Shown: positions 11,476 to 22,545 of the stretch, one piece after another
How the letters are laid out: every line of letters starts with the position of its first letter
Position numbering within the stretch: the stretch's first letter is position 1
Source of the DNA: Pelargonium cotyledonis
Lineage: Eukaryota; Streptophyta; Magnoliopsida; Geraniales; Geraniaceae
DNA length: 64,000 bases
Assembly: GCA_036897625.1 (NCBI GenBank)
Contig: JAYMTA010000021.1
Location: 1-64,000 of the forward strand
Reading direction: 5' to 3'
Made by a program: the position numbers and the translations under genes
The notes under the pieces: model-generated
What the model was told of the DNA's origin: nothing
Seen by the model: only the letters and a program-made list of their open reading frames with translations
The model's database searches: none

Positions 11476-14400
11476 CATACTTAGTCTTTTAGTCACAAGA
11501 GAGAAGTGTACTAGCTTTATTAAATGCGTATTGCTTCTACTAACTAATTGGAGCAAAATAAATTTTGATAGGGTATCCTTTTCGAGACTCTTCTAAAGAT
11601 TAAGATGAATCTACGCATAATCTGAGTTACTAATTCAATTACGTTTCAAAGCATTCCTACCGCATTGTACTCAGGTAAGAATTTAGCTACTAGGCCCTTA
11701 TTATTAACAAGTTTACAGGGGTTTACTATTAGTTTGAAATGGTGCTCTTTGTGGAATATAATATAAGCAGTGTGTTTTTACGAATATATGTATCCAACTT
11801 TGAATTGAAAAATAGGGATAGACACTTTATATTGGTTATCACCTAATCTTATCTGAACAGTGTCATTCTAAAAGTTTTGGTTCTAAGCAGAAAGCCAATT
11901 TATTATAGGTCTTGTAGAAGAGCTTCCTTTGAAGAGAGGTTCTCTTTTTTGCTTGAGTATCCGAAGTAGCCCGATTTAATTCTCGGTAAGTGCAAGTTAT
12001 AAATTATAGGGTTACTAGTTAGAACAAAAAAGAAACTCCTTTATGTGTTATGTAATCCTGAGTTTCTTATACATAATAGGATATAGGAACTTTGCTTCTT
12101 TGTCCGGAATTTACGGATAGATAAATTTAAAGATTAAATTCTCCTGTCCTATATAATTGGAACTTGTGCCTTTTCAGTTAGCAACTCAGAGGGCTGCCTA
12201 CCGAAAATTTAGAATAAGAAGCAAGGGGATTCCTAAATTAAGGTTAACAAAAATTCCATATATGTTTCAGATTTCTCTTTATAAAAGCTTGTCCAAAAAA
12301 GTCTGGAGAGTTTAGCGCAGGTTGTAAGGCCTTCAATTTCAACTAATCTGCGGGCTTTTCTTTTCCATATCAATATATAATATTAAAGAAATGTACATTG
12401 GGTGTTTCTAAGGCCTATCTATCCTCAAGTTGTACTACCAAAAAGGAATAAAAGCTGTCAAAGCTCTCACTCGTAGGATACCGTATCAAAACTAGTAGTC
12501 TTTTATAGGGTTTCCTTTTTAAAGTTCTTAGGATTTACCTCTTGTTTTTCTAGTAACCTAGTCTAATAGAATCTCTAATTACAAAACAAAGAGGCATGAG
12601 AACAAAAAGGGAGCTCCTATTCTATATAAAAGGGAACTTCTTACTAGAGAGAGGGAACATAATTTCTAAGGAGCCCTTGCTCAAGGTACAATTTCAGGAA
12701 TATCTATATAAAATTTCTGATCCAAATAAGAATACGAAAATTACCAATATGTATAAATTCTTGGCTAGATGAAGAGACCAAGACATGCGATGCTAGGCTA
12801 ACTCATTCTTTAATTACATCGGAACCCCTAAACTTTTTTTTACTAAATTAATCAAAGAATGCAAAGGAGAGCTGGCGAGTAAATTAACAAGGATTAACAA
12901 AGCAGGATAGGTTCTTCTAAGATTAGGAATAGTGAATAAGTTACTCGAAATGACCGCACAGGTATTTTAGAATAGGAAATGAAATCCTATTTTTATGCTC
13001 TCGCCTATACTAGTGTTTTTTTAGTAATGAAATGTGATATAAAAAAAATTAGATAACATTTTAAATTACAGCTTCTAAAAAGGATGTTGCTAGATATAAT
13101 TTATATACAAGTTTGCCAGATAGAGAGTAAATAAGTACTCACTTTACTAATTCGAATTCTAACTTTTTATATGGACTCTTATTCTATTTCTCAGCTAGTT
13201 TAACTCGAGGGGCTAGTTTTTCGAATTTGCAAGGTTGGGGTTTCTCAGGAAGTGATCGAGTAACGAGATTCTACTTATAAAAATAACAGTATAGGACCGG
13301 GCTCGTGATTAACTCAGAATTCCTTGCTCATAACGAAGAGAAGCGAAAAAGGACTTTTAGAAAAATACCAAAGAGGGGGTTATTATAAGAGGTTGATCTA
13401 GTTGCAATGTAGGAAACTCAAAGGGAAGTAGTATTAATAAATATGAGAATTCCTGCTTAGCTTAAGAGAAGGAAGGCTTTCCAATTAAGTAAGCTAATAA
13501 TGAAGGTTATAATAACAGTTTGGATCCAATGCAACTCTAAGAATACCGTCCATATCATAAAAGATATATTATCGGTACTTTAACTGCAATAAATCGCATA
13601 TATGCGGGACACTCTATCCTACACAAAAACCAGTGTTCAACTAAAATTAAATACAAAGGTGGAATCTTAGAAACAATTGTTAGTATATAACGAATACAAT
13701 AGGGGTGATCCGTCTTACGGGGCCCTTAAGATAAGTTAAGTTCAGGAAACTTTCTTTAATAGTTAGAAAGCCTAACTTTTATAAACCAAGGTAATTAGAT
13801 ACAATATATTTGTTATACAGTAACCAGCCTTACTGAGAACGGGACCCCCTGTTCTGTTATCCTATAACAGCTCTACCTATCCAGGGATTTCTTAGACATA
13901 TGAATAGGGTTTTGATCTATGACAGCCCTTCGACTAGTTATGCCTAGAGAGGTCCTCTCCTAAAACCCGAATAGAGTTTCGTATTTAAGTTAGAGTACTT
14001 CAAAGTTTGAGGGATTGGAATAACTCTATTGTACATATCAGTTTAAGGCTAATGAAAAGTAAAGTGCAGTTAAGAATCTTGAAAATTAAAAGTGCCCCTT
14101 TAATTCAATAATTAAATAGAGTGGAAAAGGGGAGAGAGTCTTCTTGTCCTTCTTGTGTCACAAGGTATATAGGGGGTTAGAATTTATTCTATACTAAGTC
14201 TTTACTAAACTAAAACAAGGAAGTGCTTCTATGGCTTCTGATCCTAGAACTTGAGCAATACTATGGAAACTCCTTAGTAAAAGGGAAACTTACTTTAATT
14301 TAAAGACTTTAAAAAACCAAGCTTCGGTAATTCTAGAAAAACAAAAAAAAAATTGAAGCATAACCCCTTTACAAAAAACTCCGTGCTTTATATACAATTG

Positions 14401-17400
14401 GGGTAATTACCCTCATCAAATCTACCTAAGTTAAAAGTATGAAATACCCAATTAAACAAGTAAGTACAAAACCCCGCAGTAACAAGAAGTGCTGATAAAT
14501 AAGAGTTAAGACAAGCTGTGTACCGATTGAACAAGTTCACCTCTAAGTATTTTAGAAAACTTAATTGGTGAAACCCTTCCTTATATACTCCAATCCAAGT
14601 TTGTACTTGCCTTTTCACTTAGTTCAGAGCCCTTCTTACTTCCTTTCTTAACTTTAACCTGCTTTCTCTAGAGCTATACCTAATCTTTTTTAAAGAAGTA
14701 ACTTTAGTATATAACTTTTGTGTATTTTAAAGTCTTTATTTCAATTAAGAATTCGGGACAACCCCCTTTATCGGGAGCCGCCTGCCTAGCTAGGAGTTGG
14801 TATAAGATTTCTTGCTGTTGGAATAGTAAGGTATTTCCTTTTTTTCAGAGGGAACTCTACTAACGGATACTGGATGCTAGAATCTGTAAAAGTCCTCATG
14901 TCTAAGCAACTTTTTTGTTTTCTTAGGATTCGCTCCTGCATTTGTTTTATTTGTTAATTACTACTTGATTTTTCCTTTACTATTTTGCCCTTTACTTACG
15001 GGCTATGCTATTGCTATACTTTACCAGAGTTACTAGAGAGACTCGATATTTCATTAGTTTTAATTTACATTTTACTTATTGCTGTACTATTATAATAGAA
15101 GGTTGTAAGCTCCGCATGCTTCTTACAAGGGCCAATCAAGAAAACCCTTTCTGTGTTATTGAAACAGAAGTCCTTTCCGTTGAGAATTAAGTGCTTACCC
15201 GGGTTGTAGGGGCTCCTTACTAAATGGAATCAGTTGCTATCATACCATTATGGATCTAGCCCTCTCTTAAATCTACCCCCCCCTTTTTTGGAGCACACAA
15301 GCTTAATCGCTATAGGATACCCCACCTAAATCACAGAGCAATAAAAAAGCAAATTATAGCTCATAGTTTGCCAATATATTTTACAATTTCTATTTATACA
15401 TTCATTTCAGTTTGAGAGTTTGAACCCTCGTTATCGAGATCGCGAAATTCGCTGGTATAGGGCTGTTGAATACTGTTTAATAAGCATCCGATTCTATATA
15501 AGTTAAATAGAATTCTTCTAAAAAGGCAGTTCCGGGATCTTGAGGAGTTCCCTATTATTTGGATTTACTGGTGCTATGCCTTACTTAAATCCAAAAAACA
15601 AAGTCTAGGAAATATTGATTTCAAAGGCTTTAATCCGGAGTTTTATCTGTAAAAGCTCCGAGGTGTCATTTCTAGGAGCAGTTCTTTTGATGTTGTGTGC
15701 CTAAATAAAACATCCAGGTGGTACTTTATTTGTCTGTGTTACGAGTCCCCCTAGTTTTCTTTTAGAAGAAGACGCTTGTCAGCTCCTCTAAGTTGTTAGG
15801 GGGTTAACCCTTTTTAGAAAGATGATACCAATAGCCCTACGTCGGGTTGTTCTCCATTACCGCAGCAAATATCTGTTTTCTAACCGCCTCCGGTTCAAGA
15901 CAATATAAGCAAAGGTTCGTTTTATATTCCTAAAAACTTTACAAGCGCTTGCATTTAAGGATTTTTGTTCAGTAGGACAAGCAAAAGCGTTTTCTATTTA
16001 GACAGCCCAAGTAGTTAAAGCGGATTCCTGTGAATGACAAAGGCTCAAAAGACCTATTAAAAGTTTATTTACTCGACTTGAGAAAGGGAGACTTATAAGT
16101 AAAGGGTGTATTATGAAGAGTAAGATACAGATAAAAAAGTTATAGCTACTAGAATTAGGGGGAATTTAGAAAAGGGTAGTAATTGCATTTAGGATTTGGG
16201 ACTTCTAATGGGTTTTTCTTCACTTTCGAATAGGCAGGACAAGGCTTTTAGCAACGGAAAAAGTCTCAGTCTAAAAAAGAGTTCAGCTTTTCGTATTATA
16301 AGGATAGACGCCCGAGTTCTTTTTAATGCAGCGAGGTATTCATAAAGCTATGCTGTTTGGAGTTTAGGCAGGTGGTAAGTACCCATAAAAAGGGATCTCC
16401 GTTCTTGTTCTTGAGGCGCCTTTTATTTAAGAGGTTAGCTTAACTAGACAGGAGATTCATCACTATATGTAATGTAAGTAAGTATACTATTAAGTATAAG
16501 AAAAGGAAATGAACTAGAATATAGTAATTTTACAAGCAAAGTCTAGTTAGAAGTTTTTAGTATATAATATACGCGTAAGGGAAAAGGAGCCCCTTATACT
16601 AATTTGTGTAACTCGACTAAATTATGTAAAGTACTAGGCTGGGCAACCCTAATTATTTATATCGAACTCCAAGCAACTACTGTTATGCTATACTAGCTTT
16701 GTTAAATGAAAACTCTTTACTTAGTTAACACGACTCGATTATATCTTATTCAGCTGTCAAAAATTAAGGCTTATATAAGATATGCTACAAAAACTAGGTA
16801 TAATTCAGTTTTCCAGCGCTATTAGAGTAAACAAAGCCGTCTACTCCTGCTTTTTTCTCCAAATCAAATAAAGGATGTAAAAATAAGAATTTTATCTACA
16901 GTTATGATAATAAAAAAAATTATAAAGGAATAGAAGGGCTCTCAAAGAGGTATATACTGGTAATGTCAAAACTCTAAGTTAATTATACATTTGCGTGTAA
17001 CTTATAAAGGCTAATTTGAGTACTGATTCATGATAAGAAGTTCCTTAAATTAACCGAACGAAACCTTGACTTTACCAGAAGTACGACCAGTAGCTACGTG
17101 TTCTTATACTAAAAAAGGTTTTCACTAAATCAAAGTGTTCGAAGTAGTTTGCTGTAACTTACTTGAGCTGCGGACTCAAACCCTCAAAGTTTTATCTAAC
17201 CTTTTGGTATCCTAGAATAGCTAATATAAAATCCAAAAAGTGTTTCAAAAGAATCTAGGGGGGCTCTACACTATAGACTTAATATTCCATTTTGAGGACT
17301 GAGACAAACACTAAATACTATAAAAACTAGGCTCACTCATCTCAGAAGCAACCCAGCTTTCGGCGCGGGCAGGCTATTAAAATTATTGACAATACGCACG

Positions 17401-20400
17401 AAAATTGTATCGTACGGTGTTCCCAACACCAGAATGTTACTTAAAATAGAAGCATATGGATCTATACAAGGATAAGGTAGCATACTTCTTTAAATAGTAA
17501 AAATTGAAGAGACCCTTTGAACATGTAAGCTCCACCTCTTTTGGGGTGTTTTTTTTTTCAAATCTTATTATAGACTTGAAAGTCCGTAACAAACATATTA
17601 ATTACAGCATAATCAGTTAGTTCAGGTAAAATGTAAGTACTTTTGTGAGATTGTGCTTAGGTTCTAGATTATTCACAATCAGAGATACACGAAAAAGAGG
17701 GTCTATAAGAATAAAAGCAGTCTAGCTAAGCCTTTTCCTCTGCGCTTTTGAGTCAGATTGAGATATAGAATTCTATAGGTTAAGAGTAAAGAGGTCTCTT
17801 CTGGGCTTAGGAGGGTCACGAGTAAACAAGGCCCTCATTTATCCTTAGCCAGAGTTCCTTTTAAAGCAGGGAGCTACCTACTTAACTTAGCTCAGAAATT
17901 TCTCAAATTCTAGAGGCATTCAAGGGACAAGGTCGGAGTTGCTTTTGTGTTTCCTTGTTTGTTTACAGGTTCCCAAGCTAAAATACAAGAGACTTCCAAA
18001 CCAGAAAATGAGAATGACTGAGAATTGCATGGACGCCCTTTATGGTATGATGATACCCCAAGTAAATAAACACGGTGAGACCTGAATTATCCAGACTTTC
18101 AGACTACTAAATCCAAAGAAAATGGGCACCTCCTGTTAAATTTAGGCCTCGTAATGGAATCGCTGATATTATATAAATAAGAAGTTCTTTTCCTATAACT
18201 TTAAACGGGATACTTAGCTTTTCTTAAATTTCGGGTATAGAAGCTCCTCTACTAGGGATCCTATTTACAAAGAGAGCTTTCTTCAAAAAAAACTGAAATT
18301 CAATGGATTGGCAATTAGTGTTTTTATTACCACTTGTTGGAATTCTATTTACAAGACTCCTTATAGACCGCAGGAAAAAGGTATAATATTAAATTAGTAT
18401 GCTTTATTGAGTCCTTATACTGAGACTAGTCGTATCGGAAATCCACAAACCTAACCTTGTAGGTATTCTCCAAAGAAATAGGGTCCTATGGTGTAACCTT
18501 GTAATAGCGAATGCTCTCTTTTTATAGATAGATGCGGAGTTTTGTTAAGCAGAAATTTAATATAGAAAGACTTTTTTGTGTAATTTAAGTCAGACTTATA
18601 GGAATTTAAGGAAAACCCTTATTTAATATTACAGTTGTGAATATAAATCCAAAAAGACGGGAATTAGTTATGTATATTTTGGAGTCCCCTATAACACAGT
18701 GTATATCCTTTATCTATCCTCAATCATTATATATTTGAGCACCATTCCAACTAAGAAAAAGTAAGTGTAAAAAAGTTTCTTTATTTATTTATTTTCTGAA
18801 ACTTAAGAAGAGCTGCTTCTGTGTAGAGTACTTTTGCATATGCCTATAAAATCTATATTGTAGCTTTAGCTGCTTATAAGCCTGCCCTTTATGAAGAGGT
18901 ATGACACTCTACACTAAGATTGGCAGCTCCAATAAGTAATAATGATTAATAGGAAAAACTCCGATACACCAAAAGAATTCAAAGTCTGCATGACTAGGCA
19001 AATACTTCTAAATAGTTCAGACTCATATTTGAGTTTCCTAATTGCGGGTAAGTGAAAATAAGTACTTGCTTAAGAGTCTATTTAAGGAACGGGTTTCTAA
19101 GAGATAAAGTCTATGATATCAGGTTTTCTCTTTCGAGTTTCTTGGTTTAGTAAAAAAATAAGATAAGAATTTTTCTATATAATCAATACTTTCAAACAAA
19201 GTTACAACTTAATAGTAAGTAATAGGCGCTGTGCTGCTTAGATTACAAGACTCTTTTAGGGAGGAGTACTCTTTCAATTCTTAATTAATTTTAGAAAGAT
19301 TCACTCTCGAAATACTACAAATACTGCAAGTTAGCTCTTAGTATTAGTAATGGAACCTCCATAACATAATAAGCAAGCTATCTAAATACTAAACCCTACT
19401 ATTCCCTCAATACTTATAAAATTAAGAATTAGCTTTTTAAGTCACTTTTTTATAAAGAAAAGACCCAGCGCTCTCCTATAAATTCCAACTGGAGAACTTC
19501 TTATTATTTCTCTAAGCAACAGGAATCTCTCTCTCTTGAGAAACCCGGAAAACCCAGTCGGCTTCAAGGCGCCTTAAAAGGGCAGAACTTAAAAAAGTTT
19601 TCTTGTGAAATAATTATAATACAAGGGAAATCCGCGTTTCAATATCAACGTGTCCTAAGGACTGAGTCTCTAACCAAAGAAACCCTTTTTTATCTGATCG
19701 AGTAGAATCTAGACTAGCCTGGAAATTTGTATTTATTAAACTGGATCTTCTTATAAATTCTATAGCAAGTAATATATGGGCATTACCTACTAAACAAAAA
19801 ACTTGCTGCAATTAGCTCTTCTCTTAGCAAACACCCTATGTCACTGAATTAAGGAAATTAAGACTAAATTTTAAAAAGTTGGTTAAAACGTAAAGTAGGG
19901 ATTTATTCTATTTCTCAAGTATGCCAGTTAGAGGTTTTAAAATTATATTCTGTTAGTCATCTACAAAAGGGGCTTGGGAAGCCAAAAGTAGGTTACACTC
20001 TAGCAAAGAAAAACTTCTGGATATCAAACTCTATGAATCCATTAGTTTAGTATTAGCCTGTTATGTATGACATGACCGCGAATCCTTAAGACTACTTGTA
20101 TTTATGTAATTACCCCTTTTTGCTTAGGTTTCGTGGATCGCCTCTCCCCTCAGCCTATTTGTTTGTTACTGGTGAATAGCAAGGAGGGTTCTTGCTTTAG
20201 GCATTAGAATATTTACTAGCTTTTAAGTATTCGTTATTGAAAAAGTCTATAGAGGGTAAGCGCTTACTAAATTAGAACAGATTAAACAAAGAAATGAGTT
20301 CCTATATAAATACAGACCTAAATACAGATAAAGATATTGGCTCAAAAGGAATCTTACCACATATTATAGAGAATCCTAAAAGTATTCGTTTGCTTGCGTC

Positions 20401-20788
20401 GTATGTTACTCTCGTTGGAACAGAGCGGAGTACATCCTGATATAACTTCAAAATTCTAAATCAAGGACAAAAAAGCAAGACTAAGCGAAGTAAAATCTGT
20501 ACCGAATAGTTAGATTAGAGTCCTTTCTCCCCTGCAAAACGTAGCAAAGAGAGGAGGTCCAAAAAGAGAATTAGGAACCTCGCAGCAATCCTTCTGTCTT
20601 TGATACGGTTCCTCAAGCAAGAGCGGGATTCATACTCGTAATATTAAGGAATTACTATCCGTGGATCTAACTATAACTAAAATTTTAAGTACTTATAAAA
20701 CTAGTAAGGTATAATCACTTAAATAGAATAAGTAGAAACAGATTAAGTTCGTCTTGAATACTCTCGAATGTAGTAAAGTGGGCAGTGA
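11476..20788. other. gene-free AT-rich stretch
   Basis: No gene is recognised. It contains one member of a dispersed repeat pair (12,970-13,031), a tandem microduplication at 12,883-12,902 and a 10-base T run at 17,549-17,558. Weak T-arm-like words near 15,415-15,435 (minus) stand alone and are not called. The longest open frames are 61-76 codons without family resemblance. Confidence 0.55.
12970..13031. repeat. dispersed repeat, copy A
   Basis: Matches 22,480-22,545 in the same orientation. A 36-base core (AATGAAATCCT, then TTTTTATGCTCTCG, then CTATACTA) has about three mismatches, and looser similarity runs on to a shared TGTTTTT and TAGTAA. This is far beyond the chance level for a 62-kb A+T-rich sequence. 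The function is unknown; a duplication inside the block is the simplest explanation. Confidence 0.8.
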
Positions 20789-20859
20789 TGGAATATAGCG
20801 AAGCAGTAAGGCACCGGTTTTAGATATCGACATTCAAAGGTTCGAATCCTTTACTCCAG
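20789..20859 (+). tRNA. tRNA-Gln-like gene, organellar/bacterial type, probably decayed
   Basis: Best tRNA in the window. The acceptor starts TGGAATA and ends CTCCA plus discriminator G, giving the U1:A72 pair typical of bacterial and organellar tRNA-Gln. D-arm GCG...GGC has one mismatch. The anticodon stem (20814-20818 with 20826-20830) pairs 4 of 5. The T-arm AAAGG / TTCGAAT / CCTTT is perfect. Against plant-mitochondrial trnQ as I remember it, the loop differs: the three anticodon bases read TAG (20821-20823) instead of TTG, and one base is missing where T-arm and acceptor meet. Either it is a recent pseudogene or it has changed decoding; UAG would read CUA (Leu). About 20 bases downstream lies a possible class II tRNA remnant. 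Confidence 0.7.
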
Positions 20860-20879
20860 TATAAGTTTTTATAATAGAT

Positions 20880-20965
20880 TTCCTTGGATGAGTGGTCTAA
20901 TACAGCTTTCTTTTCATACTTATTTACTTGAGAAGCTAATCCTAGAGTTTCACTTTCGACCACCT
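20880..20965 (+). pseudogene. possible class II (Ser/Leu-type) tRNA remnant
   Basis: GGATGAGTGGTCTAATACAGC resembles the long D-arm of a Ser/Leu tRNA, and a degraded TTTCGACC sits about 70 bases later where a T-loop would be expected. It follows the tRNA-Gln-like gene by about 20 bases, as in an organellar tRNA pair. No complete cloverleaf can be drawn, so this is a weak call. Confidence 0.22.
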
Positions 20966-21841
20966 CCTCTTTATAGTTCTTGATTAAATCCGTTAGTCTC
21001 CTTGTATGCGACTTCTTATATTCTTGCTTCTCAAATAACTCCGAAACGGGGCCCTCTGAACATTTAAAGGACTCTTAAATTAAGTATTTTTAAGCAAAGT
21101 CTTTTAGCTGGAATAAGGGCTTCTTCATTGTAAAATCTTAATGTAGAACTTATTAAGAGGTCGGGTTACCCCCTTTTTAATAATTAGGGATAATCCTGAC
21201 TTCTCGAAAGTACGCACTCGGATATACATATAGTTGTTAAGCTCCTTACAAAGAGACAAAGACTTTACAAGGGGAACTCAGTAAATTCTTCACGTATCCT
21301 ATCTTGAATTAGTGCAAATAATGCTTCAATTACAAGAATATTGATAAACTTCCAATTTGAAGAACCCCCGACCCTTGAATTAAATTAGGGTTCTCATTAT
21401 CACAAGTTTGAACTAACAGCGCTTTTCAGAGGTAGACTACAAAGTCAATCTTTATGAATAACCTACGTAGCTAATACGGAATCCTTATTCCTTACAATCA
21501 ATCGCAAAGTTTAGGTTATAGTATAGTTAATAATAAAGTAGGATAAAACCTTGTCGAGGATAATATTGTGTAAGGTAAAAGGGCCCCTTTAAAGTAGGAA
21601 TGCCATCTAAATTCTTTTTATCTCTTCCTTCCTACTATTTTAGTAATCTAAGAATTCTGTTTTGATATGATATCGTTCGATAATAGTAACAAACAATAAA
21701 ATAAAAAAGGAGTATCCATTCGAAAAGACTAGACAACAGTTCTTCAATTACTAGCAAAAAGCAGAAACTCAAAAATTGCATACTCCGAGTCTCGTATCCG
21801 CGCTAACCCTAAAAACATGAAAGTAATCCTTTTTGTTTAAG

Positions 21842-21893
21842 ACGACTTGAACCGATGACATTCTTGTCGATGACTCTACGCTATACCAATAAT
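21842..21893 (-). pseudogene. tRNA-like fragment
   Basis: On the minus strand, GGTATAGCGTAGAGTC (D-arm-like, with the loop shortened) leads to a T-arm core ATCGGTTCAAGTCGTC. This T-arm is almost identical to that of the tRNA-Arg-like element at 44,371-44,442 (ATCGGTTCAAGTCGTAC), so the two may descend from one gene. The anticodon arm is not foldable and the acceptor is not identified. Confidence 0.4.
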
Positions 21894-21996
21894 TTTAGAT
21901 TCCTTAACCGTAGTCAAACTTATATATTTTGTTTTTAGGACTTACTTTCGATATTGTGTAACAAGAATTTCTATACTAAGGAGTGCAGTTAATTAA

Positions 21997-22389
21997 TTGC
22001 TAATGGTCCTTCTCAACATCTGCTTTTATTGGCTAAAAGGGTTGTTGAATTCTATTACTCTAAAATTAAAAAAATGTGAGTCTACTGTCATTCTGGTACT
22101 TAGTAATTCCAAGTTTCTTACTAGTAAGGGGTCTCTATTATATTATGTCATACTTTTCCATATTACTCAACGGGCTTTGTTTGAATCATTTCATTTTATT
22201 AGAAAAAATCCCTTACTAAATCCGTTAAAAAACCACTGCGAAATAAGTTTTGTATACCGGGTCGAAGGTAATTTTAGGCTCCCTTTTCAAGAATGTCAAA
22301 AGTTCAAACAAAGAGGCTTTAACAAGATAAAAAAGAATCTAAGTTTACTAATAAGCACACTTTTTCTGTTATTAGTTTTTATTATCTAG
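21997..22389 (+). other. 130-codon open frame, longest in the window, doubtful gene
   Basis: TTG start; the first ATG is at 22,003. The product would have a hydrophobic start (MVLLNICFYWL...), a basic middle and a hydrophobic C-terminal segment of about 17 residues before a TAG stop. I recognise no domain. At about 32% G+C in 62 kb, an open frame of this length is expected in roughly one window in several by my own estimate, so chance is a sufficient explanation. There is no convincing ribosome-binding site, promoter or neighbour. Confidence 0.12.
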
Positions 22390-22479
22390 AATCGAAACCC
22401 GTAGAATAACTTATCTCAGATCTCAGAAAGTCAGACATACTTTTTAAAAATATAATAGAAATCCCCTTAATTACAGCAA

Positions 22480-22545
22480 GAATAATAAATGAAATCCTGT
22501 TTTTATGCTCTCGGCTATACTAAACTAGGTGTTTTTCGTAGTAAA
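22480..22545. repeat. dispersed repeat, copy B
   Basis: Partner of 12,970-13,031. It differs by three substitutions in the 36-base core and carries a 6-base insertion (a duplicated CTA-containing word) before the shared TGTTTTT. It begins just downstream of the 130-codon open frame but shows no link with it. Confidence 0.8.

Noticed and set aside
11507-16707. 18-of-20 match between 11,507-11,527 and 16,687-16,707
   Set aside because: Matches of this quality are expected repeatedly by chance in a block of this size and base composition.
18302-18382. Short hydrophobic ATG frame (MDWQLVFLLPLVG...)
   Set aside because: Only 27 codons; hydrophobic peptides are expected by chance in T-rich DNA, and no partner gene is nearby.
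10423-21083. Shared 16-17 base word AAAGGACTCTTAAATT at 10.42 and 21.07 kb
   Set aside because: About one exact match of this length is expected by chance at this composition; the flanks do not align.
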